A DNA stretch of 64,000 bases from Polytrichum commune (Eukaryota; Streptophyta; Polytrichopsida; Polytrichales; Polytrichaceae). A program made the translations under genes and the position numbers. Shown here piece by piece: positions 1 through 11,288 of the stretch; within the stretch, counting starts at the first letter, position 1, and each line of letters starts with the position of its first letter. Where the stretch lies: positions 3,784,001 through 3,848,000 of the forward strand of contig OX485809.1 in NCBI GenBank assembly GCA_950295325.1. Reading direction: 5' to 3'. Under the pieces are notes generated by a model. The model made no database searches, had not been told where the DNA came from, and worked only from the letters and a program-made list of their open reading frames with translations.

Positions 1-239
1 ATCTGGTTCAATTTCTTATTATGATGACATGTATTTGTGCCAAATTGGTTAGTGTTGTCCATGCGAATCAATATAATAAGTTACATTGAATATTTTTTTA
101 TTTTTTTCTTGTTCTTCATTTGAAAACCATGTCCCTAAGTAATCTCAAAATCATGAAAAAATCTCCAATTACCGAATATAATGAGTAATTATCAAATATT
201 AGCATAAGTTACTTTTCAAAGTGGAAAAATACATACATT

Positions 240-560
240 GTGTCGGTTAGTGTAGTGCATTGGGAAACTCAAGAATGATGGTTTTGCATTCTAGACTACA
301 AGGGGTAGGTGTGACTGAGCATACTAATGGCAAGCTCTTACTTCTTATCTTTGTTGGTTGTGTCCGTAGGACAAAGACTATGCATCAACTTCTATGTTTC
401 AAGAGCAAATTTCCTAACCACTTTGTGTTCACGCTTGGATGTTACTTGTTCCTGCTATATTTTGTCCAACTTATTCAACATGGATGATGAAAGCTTGCAT
501 ACCTTGGACAACTAACAAACTAATTCAATTATTAGTTAACTAGTTGCCTTTCGTAACTAT
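240..560 (+). repeat. Dispersed segment duplicated at 17990-18370
   Basis: From about 379 the left copy reads gcatcaacttct.tgtttc and on through gcttggatgttacttgttc, nearly identical to 18214-18300. The match resumes at 1680-1835 (ttaactaactataattgtt..., and a block around 'ggcatgagcaaagtg'), which matches 18350-18600. The left copy is thus split by about 1.1 kb of extra DNA (roughly 560-1680) bounded on both sides by GA microsatellites. No convincing protein is encoded; short reading frames here are incidental. Confidence 0.6.
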
Positions 561-637
561 AGTTGTTCATAATTTGACCTGCCAAAAAATGTAGTTAACT
601 ATAGTTGTTCTAAAATCTAATTTATATATAGACATAT

Positions 638-711
<74 letters not shown>
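638..711. repeat. Compound (AT)n(GA)n microsatellite
   Basis: An alternating AT tract runs directly into a long GA tract. A second GA tract lies at about 1655-1680 and marks the other boundary of the extra segment in this copy of the dispersed repeat. Confidence 0.9.
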
Positions 712-717
<6 letters not shown>

Positions 718-2362
718 TTGCTTGAACATATTCTATGCTTACTTTCCAGCATAGTTCCTTCTTAGTACATCCTCTTGTTTAGAGGCCATATCATTCTATT
801 ACATATCTATAAACCTTCCAAAACCCGGGAGGATGGGTGGGACCATCCCTCTTGATCACAACATTGCAAGATTACTTCTAAGTATTTTCAAAATGTCTCT
901 ACTTGGTATGTGTCCAAAGCATTACTAAAACCTTTGAGTATTCACACCTCTAAGGTTGTAAGCTTTTCTACCCATAAGTGAAATAGTACATAACATATCC
1001 GAGACATAACAAGTCACTATCAAATGAGTAGGTGCCTCTTATTCAAAAAATGCTTCAAGTTTCATTCACAAGTAAAAGAGGCTTTGTAATAAGCCTTGCA
1101 CACACAATATTTTTGCATGAAGATGAAATACAAAACCTAAGATGGCCGTCCAAAATGTGAAGGGTCTGCCTCACCTGTGCCCATGCCACCAACCAAATCC
1201 AAAGAGAGGGTCAGTAACGTACACGAGGTGAATAACAACAAAACCCAATTGTTACCTATGTCACACAAATGAATACGGTAAAATCATATGGTTTGTATAT
1301 AAGAATACTTAACAATATTAAGTACTCTACCTATTCTTTGGCCATTTGAGCTTAGTGTGTAACAATACTGAGACCGGTAGTGTACACCTTCCACAAGTCC
1401 TCACTAACTTACACTAATCCAAGAAGTTACTTAGGGTAAAATTGCCTAAGCGGTTTTAACCTTTGAAAGGAGGTCTCAATGCTTTCCCCATCCTTCATAT
1501 ATGATTAGGTAAAAGCTCTCATCCGTAGATCCTTAGTGTGAGATCTATGGTTGAAAATAGTTAGCTAAACCTCACTTAGCCCTAGAACACTAAGTTCATT
1601 AGGGTTATGCTTTTTAACCAAATATGTTCATCTACGGCATAGTAAGAACAAAGTATAGAGAGAGAGAGAGAGAGAGAGAGTTAACTAACTATAATTGTTC
1701 CCTAAAATGTATTGAAAAAAATATAACTGACTATAGTTGGTTATAGGTATAGTAAATGGCCATGAATTGGCATGAGCAAAGTGTACAACTACAATTATAG
1801 TCTTTCATAAGAAAGGACAAAGCCTCACAATTCTACTGTTTTCTTGTTCTACCCTAGATTAAAGTTTAGGTAATCACATATCCTTCATGCATTGTTCACT
1901 TTCTATATATACTTCCTCTCTGCCAAGCATTAAACATTCTTTCCTCAATTCTCACCCACGTACACATACACGTACACATGCACATTCGTACATACTAACT
2001 AACAAGTGGAATAAAATGGGTCAAGTAGTAGTAGTTTTTCTTTTTTTTCTTTTTTTTGGTTCAAGATACTTTGAGTTTTGGTTGCTATCATAACTACAAT
2101 ATCCAGGCAAGGAAATTCAAGACAAGAACATACTTGAAGCTAGTATTGTCAGAAATGTGGTAGACCAAAAAAATCAATATCACTATATTCGGTAATTGGA
2201 GATTTTTTCATGATTTTGAGATTACTTAGGGACATGGTTTTCAAATGAAGAACAAGAAAAGTACACATATATATTCAATGTAACTTATTATATTGATTCG
2301 CATGGAAAACACTAACCAATTTGGCACAAATACATGTCATCACAATAAGAAATTGGACCAAA

Positions 2363-3087
2363 TATTAAACCATTTGCATTTATTTTGAGACTTTCCAAAG
2401 TCTCTGATTAACAAATATAGTGATTCAACTCCAATTACAATTTGGTTTTTTGGGAGGGTCTATAAACTATGTAGAAAATGTGGTAATCGTTGGGTGGAGC
2501 ATAGGGATCCAATTGACTTGAAGGATCATCCATCAAACATGGAGATTGGCTCATGTTGGTATCAAAAAGAGCCAACAACAAGTAGACTTACGATCTTATT
2601 ATTTATTTGATAAAAAGCTTAACATAATCTTACTAGTCTTTTGCTACAATGATTGCATTAGCTTTTATGACATATATCATAGACTTAGATACTCATGAGT
2701 TACATCCAAGGGATTAAAACTTTATGATGAATGCTAGAGTTTTGCATTGTACATATGATAGCGGTTGATTGTAATTCAAAAGTACATTTGTATACTTATG
2801 TTAATGACTTTATATGAAAGTATTTTTTTATGTATACAGATTGTCACTTGTATTGTTACCATTAAAATTTCTTGATGTATCGTTTGATTAACAACCCCCC
2901 AAAAAATAAAATTATGTAGGAGGTTCTTGAAGTATGTTGCGAAAACACATGATTCTTGATTCTTAATGCACCCCACCGGATATACACCTACTTACCTATT
3001 GCACTTGACTTCACAGAACTTGCCGCTGCTATGGGATCAGTCGGCAAAGAAAATTAAAAGATCCAGTGGCACAGCCGATGCAAAAGT
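2363..3087. other. AT-rich intergenic DNA, nothing recognised
   Basis: No long open frame, repeat or splice-like exon was found. The short open frames have no protein-like composition. Confidence 0.6.
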
Positions 3088-3543
3088 GGGGAGAAACTGA
3101 CGACTAGTTACAGATGAATCAGTTGAGTCGGAGACATAACCTGTTGAAGTTCAAGACTTCTGGAAAATTATGCCATCTTTTAGAGGAATCTATGGAATAT
3201 CCTTCAAATCCATAAAGGAAACTAGAAAGATCACCACATGATGTAACCAGTTTGGACCTGGAGAAACTAGGATCTTCGTCGATTCTTCTCCCCCAAAAAA
3301 TCTGCCCGGACACTGGACACCATTGAACGCAGAGAACTGACAGCAAGTTACAGACAAACCGGTTGAGTTTGAGAAATAACCCGTCGAAGTTGGAGGCTTC
3401 AGGAGAAGTACAGATCATTTTAGAGGATGCATCTAGGCAAGAATACGCCTCAAATGAATACAGCAAAAACCGGAAGATGTCAACATGTAACCGGCTGGAT
3501 TCAGAATCACTCGGATCTTGACCGACGATGCCCAAAAACCAGT
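3088..3543 (+). mobile_element. Two tandem CCGGTT-family MITE copies
   Basis: Two head-to-tail, diverged copies (about 3088-3316 and 3331-3543) of a roughly 220-bp repeat. The repeat has a start like gggagaactgactgctagtt, a middle with aaccggttgag and ataaccggttgaa, then gatgtcaacatgtaacc, and an end like gcccaaaaacttcccgag. Other copies lie at 3544-3765 (inverted), 9478, 20155/21198 (split), 24844, 25812 and 50888 (inverted). The family is non-coding. Confidence 0.7.
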
Positions 3544-3765
3544 GATCGGGGAGATTTTTGGACATAACCGGTTGAGATCCTAGTGTTTGCAAGTCCAACC
3601 GGTTACATGTTGACATCCTCCGGTTTTTCTTTATTAAATTGGGGTATATTCTTCTATAAATTCCTCTAAAATGATCGGTAATCTTCCTGCAGTTCTTGAG
3701 CTTCAACCGGTTATTTCTCAAACTCAACCAGTTCATTTGTAACTGACTGCCAGTTCTCCCCGATC
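3544..3765 (-). mobile_element. CCGGTT-family MITE with perfect 11-bp TIRs
   Basis: Starts GATCGGGGAGA and ends TCTCCCCGATC, a perfect 11-bp terminal inverted repeat around 222 bp of non-coding DNA. It carries several ACCGGTT motifs. It is in reverse orientation relative to the two copies on its left and appears inserted near their 3' end, because 'agccaaaaacttcccgag' resumes right after it. The superfamily is not assigned; no clear target duplication was found. Confidence 0.75.
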
Positions 3766-3828
3766 ATAGCCAAAAACTTCCCGAGCCTACAGTCAGCAGA
3801 CTGAGGGAAAATAATGGAGTGCAAATAA

Positions 3829-4190
3829 GGGCCGGTTCACACTATGGCCAAACTTCGAGAGGAGAAGCGTTTCGACCAATGAAAATGCATAAATGTCCAA
3901 AGTTCGTCCTCTCGGCCTTCACACTAGAGGCCGAAGTCCAAAGGACGTCGCCTCCAAAAGAGCCTAGGTGGCAGCACTTTTAGGAAAATATGGCGGGAAG
4001 AGTTCGGCCTCTCGAGCCAAGTTTGGGTCGAGCAAAATGCTCGACCCAAACTTCCGTCGAGAGGCCGAGCATTTTTAGCCGTGGATTATTTTAATATACT
4101 TTTTCAACCCAAAGGCTTCTCCTCTCGACATAGTTTGGTCTAGAAAAGTGACGCTTCTCCTCTCGACTTGGGCATAGTGTGAACCGGCCC
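3829..4190. mobile_element. Tourist-like (PIF/Harbinger) MITE, TAA target duplication
   Basis: A 362-bp element begins GGGCCGGTTCACACTATG and ends with its exact reverse complement, flanked on both sides by TAA. A 3-bp TWA duplication with GGGC... termini is typical of PIF/Harbinger elements. The inner arms remain complementary (gagaggagaagcg / cgcttctcctctc). The centre is a hairpin at 4005-4067: an 11-nt stem, a 3-nt mismatch and a 16-nt perfect stem around an AAA loop. It is related to the 1.2-kb element at 18860-20088. Confidence 0.85.
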
Positions 4191-4645
4191 TAAGCTTACA
4201 TGCAGGCATGCATAATGGTCGTTTGTTTGGTTCTCTTTCTGGAATTCGACATCCGTTAGCTAGCGTACGTAGCCAGTTGGAGAATAAGAACTGACTCTGT
4301 GGGCACCGCATGTGCATGGTGTTAATAACCCAACGAGGGCGTGTAGGGAGTTAGCTGGTGAATTAAAAGCTGGGGGTGTCAGTCCACTCTCTTATCATTA
4401 CAGTCTAACCTTGATAATATCACACCATCCGTTTCACCATAAAGTGTGATATAAACAAGGTGTGACATATTTGATAATGTCACATTTTGAAGATTTGTGC
4501 ATAATGTGATATTATCAAAAAAAAAAAGGGTAGAAAATCAAAATGAAATTACAATGTAAAAAAAAAAAAAAAAAAAAAAACACAAGACTTCAATGTTTTT
4601 GAATGTAAAATATAATTCAAAATTGTGAATAACAACATGAGCACA

Positions 4646-5839
4646 TCACAATGTGTCATTGAGATCAGGTAAAGACCTCTCACTAGAGACAAAGAAGCTT
4701 CTAATGTCACATTGTTTTAGTGATGTTAAATGTCCAACACCAATTCTAATGAGTTTGTCATGGATGTTTTCCATTCCTAACAACTCATGAGTGTTGAAAA
4801 TCTGAGAACCTTGGCTAGCCATAAAATTCAAAACATCTTTAGCATATTTTTGTGCATCGCTTAGCTTCACTACTTTAGACTCATCATCATTGCTATTAAC
4901 AATCAATGGGTCTTCTTCCATGGAATCAAGTACATGTTCGCCATCTTGCACTAATTGCACAAGCTCCTCAGTAGAATATTCCACCTCAAAATCATCTTCA
5001 CCTTCCATGTTTATGTACTCTAAAGGACTAAGCTTTTCTATAGGCTTGCCTTCAACATCCAAACCCAAATTCAATGCGGCGATGAGATTGCCCAATTCCA
5101 AATCTGCTTCCTCCATTTTGGACTTCATACGTTCATCAGAATTGTTGATATCTGCATTCCACGCTGCAGGCAATATGGCAGACTTTCTCCAACAATTTCT
5201 AATGGTTTGATCATCTAATTCATGCCATGCCGCCACACACCATAGCATTGCTTGAAATAGATCAACATTCAGTTTCCCCAAATCTTCATTTGAGTTATCA
5301 ATTTGTTGCAAAGTCCAGGCAACAAGCTTGCGTTTATAGCACATTTTGAATGTTGCAATCACTCCTTGATCCAAAGGCTGAACAACTGAAGTCACATTTG
5401 GTGGAAGAAACAATATAGTGATATGGGAGAGTACAAAAGCATTAAATCCATCTATAACTTTTTTGACCTCACCATGAATATCATGGCTTCCTGCATTATC
5501 CATAATAATGCAAATTTTTCTATCTTGCAATGCCATTCTTCGGTTCTCACTCTTCACCCAATGTGTAAAAGCATCACCATTCATCCAGGCTGAATTGTTA
5601 GAATAATAGTGTACTATACTATTTGGATCAAACTTCCGAGGAAAGCATCTGGGACGTGTTGATTTGTGAATGAAAACAAGCTTCAATCGCTCCTTCCCTA
5701 AGATATTAGTGCAAAGCCCCAATGTCACACGGTCCTTCTTCTTTTTATTTCCTTTTGCCTTCCCAATATTCAAAGTCTTGCAAGGAGAGGCTTTATAATA
5801 CAAACCTGTCTCATCAAAATTGAAGATGTCTTCAGGATC
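4646..5839 (-). pseudogene. pogo/Tigger-like DDE transposase, catalytic domain without DNA-binding domain
   Basis: The open frame of 397 codons encodes the DDE_1 catalytic core of a pogo/Tigger/jerky-type transposase, which cuts and rejoins DNA at the element's ends. Visible acidic residues are in NFDETGLYY (residue 9), IIMDNAGSHD (residue 114) and VVQPLDQGVIATFK (residue 157), so all three catalytic Asp are kept; the second and third are 42 residues apart. An acidic C-terminal tail follows. The frame is closed upstream by TAA at 5840-5842, and no CENP-B/HTH DNA-binding domain is readable between 5842 and the element's right end, so the N-terminal half is missing or replaced. The core carries no internal stop, which suggests fairly recent decay or an internal deletion. 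Probably a non-autonomous copy. Confidence 0.85.
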
Positions 5840-5842
5840 TTA

Positions 5843-6400
5843 CTAGATTCTCCTATGCGACTATTGACTATAGAAACAGTGAAGACCGTGCCACATATCT
5901 TGAGATTTCTACATTGCAAACCAATTGAACTAATTTAGCTTAAGTCGACACTACTCTGTACCAGCTCAGCTAAACCGTAGAACTTAACATCCTAAATTAC
6001 TTCACACAAGCTGAAACCCTCAAAGACACATAGGTGAACACATGTGACGGAAGGTGGGGTGCATAGAGGCCAAGAAGTCTTGGCAGTGCCGTCAAAGACA
6101 ACACCTTTGAGTGCCGTGTATAGACAACACCGTTCAGGGTTGGTGCACAGAGGCGGCTCATGACCCTTTGAATAACATTGCATTTATCACAGGGGTGGCT
6201 CATGACCCTTTTGGCTACTACAATATGTCCATCCAACCATCACATACAATCCATACATCCAACCATCACATACAATCCATCCATATTTGATATTATCACA
6301 TTTACACTACGGATTTTGGAAAAAAATAGTGACATTAACAAGGGTGATAGGGATAATAACGAGGGAGTTTTACACTAAGAAAATCGGTTTCAAACTTTTA
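5843..6400. other. Non-coding interior of the pogo-like element
   Basis: Where the transposase N-terminus should lie, the sequence has no recognisable helix-turn-helix coding. It contains short internal repeats (gtgccgt / gtgccgtgtatagacaacacc, and ccaaccatcacatacaatcc twice at about 6233-6280). The latter are followed by subterminal repeats of the element. Confidence 0.5.
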
Positions 6401-6750
6401 GGTGACAGTATCAAGGTGTCCCATTAACAAGGGTGACATTATCAAGGTTAGACTGTATTTGACACCAGTAATTAAAATTACCCAGACGCTGCTCAGAGCC
6501 TCGCCTCCTCATTATGAGCTATGAAGTTACTTTTGAAGTCCCCGGACTCTCTCATAAATGGTCCCCCTCCTCCCCGCTCTCTTTGAAATGCCTCTCCACA
6601 TTTATGACGAGATAATCCATTATTTCACAAGGACACTGGACCCTTGTTCCCAAAGGCCTCGAGTCAGTCTGTGCCCCTGCGCTCTTAACTTAACACTCGT
6701 GGTACTCAATGGGGGCCGTGAAATCTATGAATGTGGCTGATTTTGAAACC

Positions 6751-6973
6751 ACACTAAAACATGGTTCTTAGTGTCGCTTACGATTTGGAACTAGTACGCA
6801 ATGCTATATCTATTTACCGTATATCTCGTATTGTACCGACACATGTTAAATTGGTTGGTTGGACATTACAGGACATCAACAACTTCACTTGGTAGAAGAT
6901 TATGTTTATAATAAAAAGGTATAGCATTGTGTAAATCCAAATAGTAAGTGATACTAAATATCATGTTTAGTGT
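6751..6973. mobile_element. Fold-back MITE, TTTAGTGTCACTTAC family
   Basis: The left end (acactaaaacatggttctta, then gtgtcgcttacgatttgg) pairs with the right end (ccaaatagtaagtgatacta, then aatatcatgtttagtgt). The body contains a 'caatgctatatctatttacc' block and a looser inverse of it (ggtatagcattg). Related copies are at 8988-9172, about 17160-17236, 22589-22895 and 55066-55307. Non-coding. Confidence 0.65.
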
Positions 6974-8096
6974 ATCATATTCATATGTCATACAACCGGG
7001 AGGTTTACGCTAAACATGTGATTTAGCATGGCCCACACTATAATTTCATCACTACAAGCATATGAGAGGTTGACAAGATGTCTTATGTCGATGGAATATT
7101 TTTTGCGGATTTATCATTTTACAGTTGTCTGATAGATTTGCAAATTCTTTCATTGCTCGCATGACACGTTAGCTACTCAATTCACATACACATGTAGTGC
7201 ATGATTGGCGGTCCACATTATTTGTTTTGCTGTCATTGTGTGGTAATTAGAGAGAGTGTCATGTTGCACTTGGTGCTACATGACTAGTCACAAAGGCCAC
7301 TCTAATTAGCATGCCACACCAATGTGAATGTCACACTGAATCATATATTTAATGTGTTTGGAAAAACCTAATGGCAAGACCACATGAACTTACAGATATG
7401 AAATAGCCTCCAATAATACACAAGCTGGAGAAATGTTAAATAACGAAATGCCTAACATACATAAACCTCTAAACATGATGTCTACAACCTACAATGTAGG
7501 CTTGCAGCTCTTCTTGCATTAGAAATAGCTTAGTACATTTACAAAATGAGGACAATAAATACCCTATAGCTATGTGTACTATTTTGTATCATGTGCCCTT
7601 TCATAAAACCCCGTTTGTGCACCCATGTGGATAGGTACGGCCAATACTGTGTGCACCCCTTGGGGTGCATCATGACCTTCGTGTTAGTTTACTGTCCAAA
7701 GCACCGGTTTTTGATTGTTTAGGGGGTGTAAAAGTGGGATAGGCATAATTCTGATGGTCAAAGTATTACGGGTCAATGATGCCTACTCATATTAATTAGT
7801 CAAGAGGGTGACAACACCATAGATTTTCAACACCATAGAGGTGGTGTATTATATGATTCTTTTATGATGTGTGTATGATTCTTAGTATGTAAGAATTTGC
7901 TTCATAGTAGCATGATTTGGCACATATCATGCACGAATTCCAATTTTCATGCATTTTTTATGCATTAATTCATACTTTTTTTATCATGTCATTTCAATAT
8001 TCTATTGTTTCTTCATCATAATTTTACCTCAAGAAATTTCTAATGAACCCTTTAATATCTTTTTGACCCTCAATTCTTGAGGTGGGAAGGGGGTTT

Positions 8097-8138
<42 letters not shown>

Positions 8139-8987
8139 ACAATAAACATTCAAAAAACATATGGGCTCCTTGGGGAATGACCATGTAGTCTTCTCCACCC
8201 AAAAAGAAACCCTAAAAAGTTAATTTTTGAGAGAATCACTTTTTAGTGACCATAGGGGTTCCTCTAGCATTAACTTCATGTATCCAACCTAACATAAAAA
8301 TTACATAAACTCGTAATATTGGCCAATATCAGTTAGCACAAATGCACATCTCAAACAAATTCATTGCATTACTAAGCCCTCAATAAGGAGTCTATGGACC
8401 CATGGAGAATGTTGGGTTCTTTTTTAAATTTCAAAAAGAGAATTTACTTGAACTCCTTTGTAACTATGTTATAATATGGGGGGGGGGGGGGGGGCACAAT
8501 GTGAGTAGGTGTGCTCAAGAATGATACAGTCAGTCCCAAGCGTAACAAGTTTTGGGAAAGGATTCCACCAAGACAACAAAATCTAACAAGTCGCACCTTA
8601 TTTATCCATAGATCCCAAAATGTTTTTGTAGGGGATAAATGATAGCTATGATTTCTCTAAGATATGTGGCCCAGGTTGTGGGTTCTTGCAACTTTGACCT
8701 TTGAGTTGATAGATCGAGAATTGTCTCATTTGGTCAACAATCGTAGATGCACGAATTATTAGTTCCAGTTTATAAATCGAAGTTGAGACCCAAAGTTATA
8801 AGGATTGAAAGTGAGGATCATTGAGTGATCACACATGCCCTCCCCAATTATGTTAATTTCCAAACCTACAATGGTGTCCTTATTTTGAACACATAGTCCA
8901 ATCTCATCAAAACATATGTCTCTTTGGTGCCCATTCTTAAATATAAGGCTAGCATATACCACTCAAATATAAGGTGTCTACATAAGA
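6974..8987. other. AT-rich intergenic DNA with microsatellites
   Basis: No gene recognised. It holds a (CT)n tract at 8099-8136, a run of about 16 G at 8479-8494, and, at about 8770-8965, an inverted copy of the dispersed repeat whose other copies lie near 10020, 10800, 38940 and 58320. Confidence 0.55.
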
Positions 8988-9172
8988 CTACACTAAATAT
9001 GATATTAGTGTCACTTACTATTTAGAGTTACATGGTGCTATATATATTTACTATTCATGTAGTTTCTTACCAAGTATAGTTATTAATGTTGATAAATTAT
9101 TAGACATGATATAGTAAATAGATCTTTGCGTGATTCCAAATACGAAGTGACACTAAATACACTAATTAGTGG
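8988..9172. mobile_element. Fold-back MITE, TTTAGTGTCACTTAC family
   Basis: Left end ctacactaaatatgatatt (then agtgtcacttac) is inversely matched by gaagtgacactaaatacact near the right end. It shares the tgctatatatatttactat block with the 6751 copy. About 185 bp, non-coding. Confidence 0.6.
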
Positions 9173-9477
9173 AGATTTTGACTAAGGCACTTGACATAAT
9201 TACTTGTTAACAGGTCCCAACTTACGTTCTTATGAGTATCTCAAATGTTTTTGTAGGGGAGAAAGTAAGAGCTATGCTTTTTTCTAGAAGGGCCGTAAAT
9301 TATGAATGTCATGAATCCTGAAAAGTGAGGCCCAAGTCCTGCTGCCTGCTTGCCAGTGTTGACAGCAAGCAATCTTTTATGATGATGTGTACTTCATAAT
9401 CTTGAAGGTCTTGAATGTGTTTTTGTCTCAAATACATACTTACCGCATCAAGTGGTAATTGAGCATGGTTCAATGAA

Positions 9478-9679
9478 CGGGGAGAACTGACTGCTAGTTA
9501 CATATGAACCGGTTGAGTTTGAGAATTAACCAGGTGGAGTTCAAGAATTTAAGAAAATGCTCAATCATTTAAGAGGAATTTATAGAATGTACCTCAAATT
9601 AATAAAGACTAACTGAAAGATGTTGACATGTAACGAGTTGAACACTAGGTTATGACCAAAAACCCCCTTGGACACTGGC
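9478..9679 (+). mobile_element. CCGGTT-family MITE copy
   Basis: Reads gggagaactgactgctagtt at the start, then accggttgag, tgaaagatgttgacatgtaa, and ends at atgaccaaaaacccccttgg. Diverged, about 200 bp. Confidence 0.65.
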
Positions 9680-11288
9680 ATGATTACCACTCAAGATTCT
9701 ACTTGCTATCGATTTTATAATAATGGCAACAACAAACAATCTAGATAAGTGGTACAAGTTTTGAATGCCATGGTTCATTTACTAGGCAAATGTGTTCCTA
9801 GAACACACAACGATTATTGTGACATGACTCTGTTTACATGTGTTGAGTCCAATCTATGAATTCGACTTGACAACGCACATGTAAATGTGGTCATGTCGCT
9901 ATGACTGCCGTGTCAAATCGGAAATGGTGTTCTAGGCCCCACAATCCTAGTGGTGATTGTTGTGAGAAGGGAACAATCTCCTACTTGAATGTTGTCACTC
10001 TTTTTAATTGGACAAACTCGTATTTGAGTGGTATAACTTATGGCAAGGCTTGTAGTAAGGATTGGACAACGAAATGATACGTGTTACGATGAGATTGAAC
10101 TTGATGCTCAACAATTATAAAATTTCATTGTAGGTCAAGAATTAACACAAATCAAGAAGAAATTGTTGTCTTCACTTTGACCTTCTATAGATTTTGCCTC
10201 TCATTTTTTATCTCGAAACTTGCAACGACAATCTGTAAGTCTCGCAATTGCTGATTTGGTGAGACAATTCCCAATTCGATCCAAAGGCCGGAAATGTTTG
10301 TGAAGTTGGAATAGGTGCCTCACTGTTAATGACAACTGTTCAGGTGGAGTCATCTTTTTGCTCATTGCAACCCCTGGCAAATTTATTGTGCACACTGACG
10401 AACAAATTAGGTTGTCCTCATTAACACCCATCTCACCCCAACCACCCTCGTAGTCCTAAATCTAGTCATTGACAGTGTTCTTGTTCACACAGACTGCAAC
10501 TTGCCAATCAAATACTGAGGTGCACTATCATTATCAACAAGAAACCCCGTTCGATTCAAAATCAAAATCAAAATCAAAATCAAATATTCTTGGGTGCTCA
10601 CTGCTCTTCGACGAGTCAAACATATATATTAGATGCGTTAAGATGTAACAGCCAAAGGATTAACCTATGAAGCTATAATGGACACAGAGGAGGTGAAAGG
10701 CGAGTCCTGTTTTAAACTTGAACACTTCAAACTCTTGAACTCAAAACCTCGTAAGTACTTCCTGATCACCATGCCTCACAACAAAAATGCTTAGATGGCA
10801 AGGCCTGTTGTTCAGAATGGGCACTAAGAACACACGTGTTACAATGAGATTCGACCATGTGCTCAAATTATAGACACCGATCTAGGTCCAATAGTTAACA
10901 CAATTGACAGGGTCTATGTGATCGTTTGAAGAGAGAGAATCCTCACTTCGACTTACCCCTTATAGCTTTTGCATCTCATTCTGAAACTTGGAATGACAAT
11001 CTGTGTGATTCATCCCACTTGCTAACCAGGTGAGAGATTTCCCGTTCCGAGTGAACGGCGAAATTTTGAGCTCAATCATGTATAAAAGATTCCGGTGGTA
11101 GAGAGATTACCGTCCAATAGTACATTAGGCTACTGGTAGAAGATTTCCAACCCTATATACATACAGCTGCGTATACATAACATTTGACGAGTCTTATTTT
11201 TCTTTTTGTTGAGGTTTCGGCCTTGGTGACACCTCGTCTAGTACCTAACAATGTGCATACATAACCAACCTCAGAATCTAGGGTTTTT
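9680..11288. other. Intergenic DNA 3' of the DUF6817 gene, with dispersed repeats
   Basis: Two direct copies of a dispersed repeat lie at about 10005-10200 and 10790-10990. Both contain a block like 'ggcaaggc.tgt.gt' followed by 'cgtgttac.atgagatt'. A short (TCAAAA)n run of five units lies at about 10553-10583. The sequence just below 11289 is expected to hold the 3' untranslated region of the minus-strand gene. I could not identify a poly(A) signal with confidence. Confidence 0.5.

Larger units (their letters stand above)
1..2362. mobile_element. Large inverted-repeat element, left end cut by the window
   Basis: Bases 1-178 reappear as the reverse complement at about 2185-2362 with few differences. 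For example, accgaatata at the inner end of the left arm faces tatattcggt at the inner end of the right arm, and the 'cttagggacatggttt' stretch is in both. The arms are therefore at least 178 bp, the left one continuing outside the window, around about 2.0 kb of AT-rich DNA. No transposase is readable between them. Inside are two (AT)/(GA) tracts and a segment homologous to 17990-18600. A TIR transposon or fold-back element fits best; the superfamily is unknown because the outer ends and target duplication cannot be seen. Confidence 0.6.
4401..6455 (-). mobile_element. pogo/Tigger-like DNA transposon, both ends present
   Basis: The element starts CAGTCTAACCTTGATAAT (then A TCAC) and ends with the reverse complement of CAGTCTAACCTTGATAAT (then G TCAC), about 22 of 23 matching. 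TA flanks both ends (4399-4400, 6456-6457). CAGT termini and TA target duplication are diagnostic of pogo/Tigger elements in the Tc1/mariner superfamily. Subterminal repeats of the 'ttgataatgtcac' type occur near both ends (e.g. 4440-4515 and 6330-6440). The transposase gene lies on the minus strand with only its catalytic half recognisable. A 23-A run at about 4558-4580 lies downstream of it. Confidence 0.88.

Noticed and set aside
6178-6378. Small frame inside the pogo-like element as an accessory gene
   Set aside because: Built on a short duplicated phrase (ccatcacatacaatccat) near the terminal repeat; no protein-like pattern.
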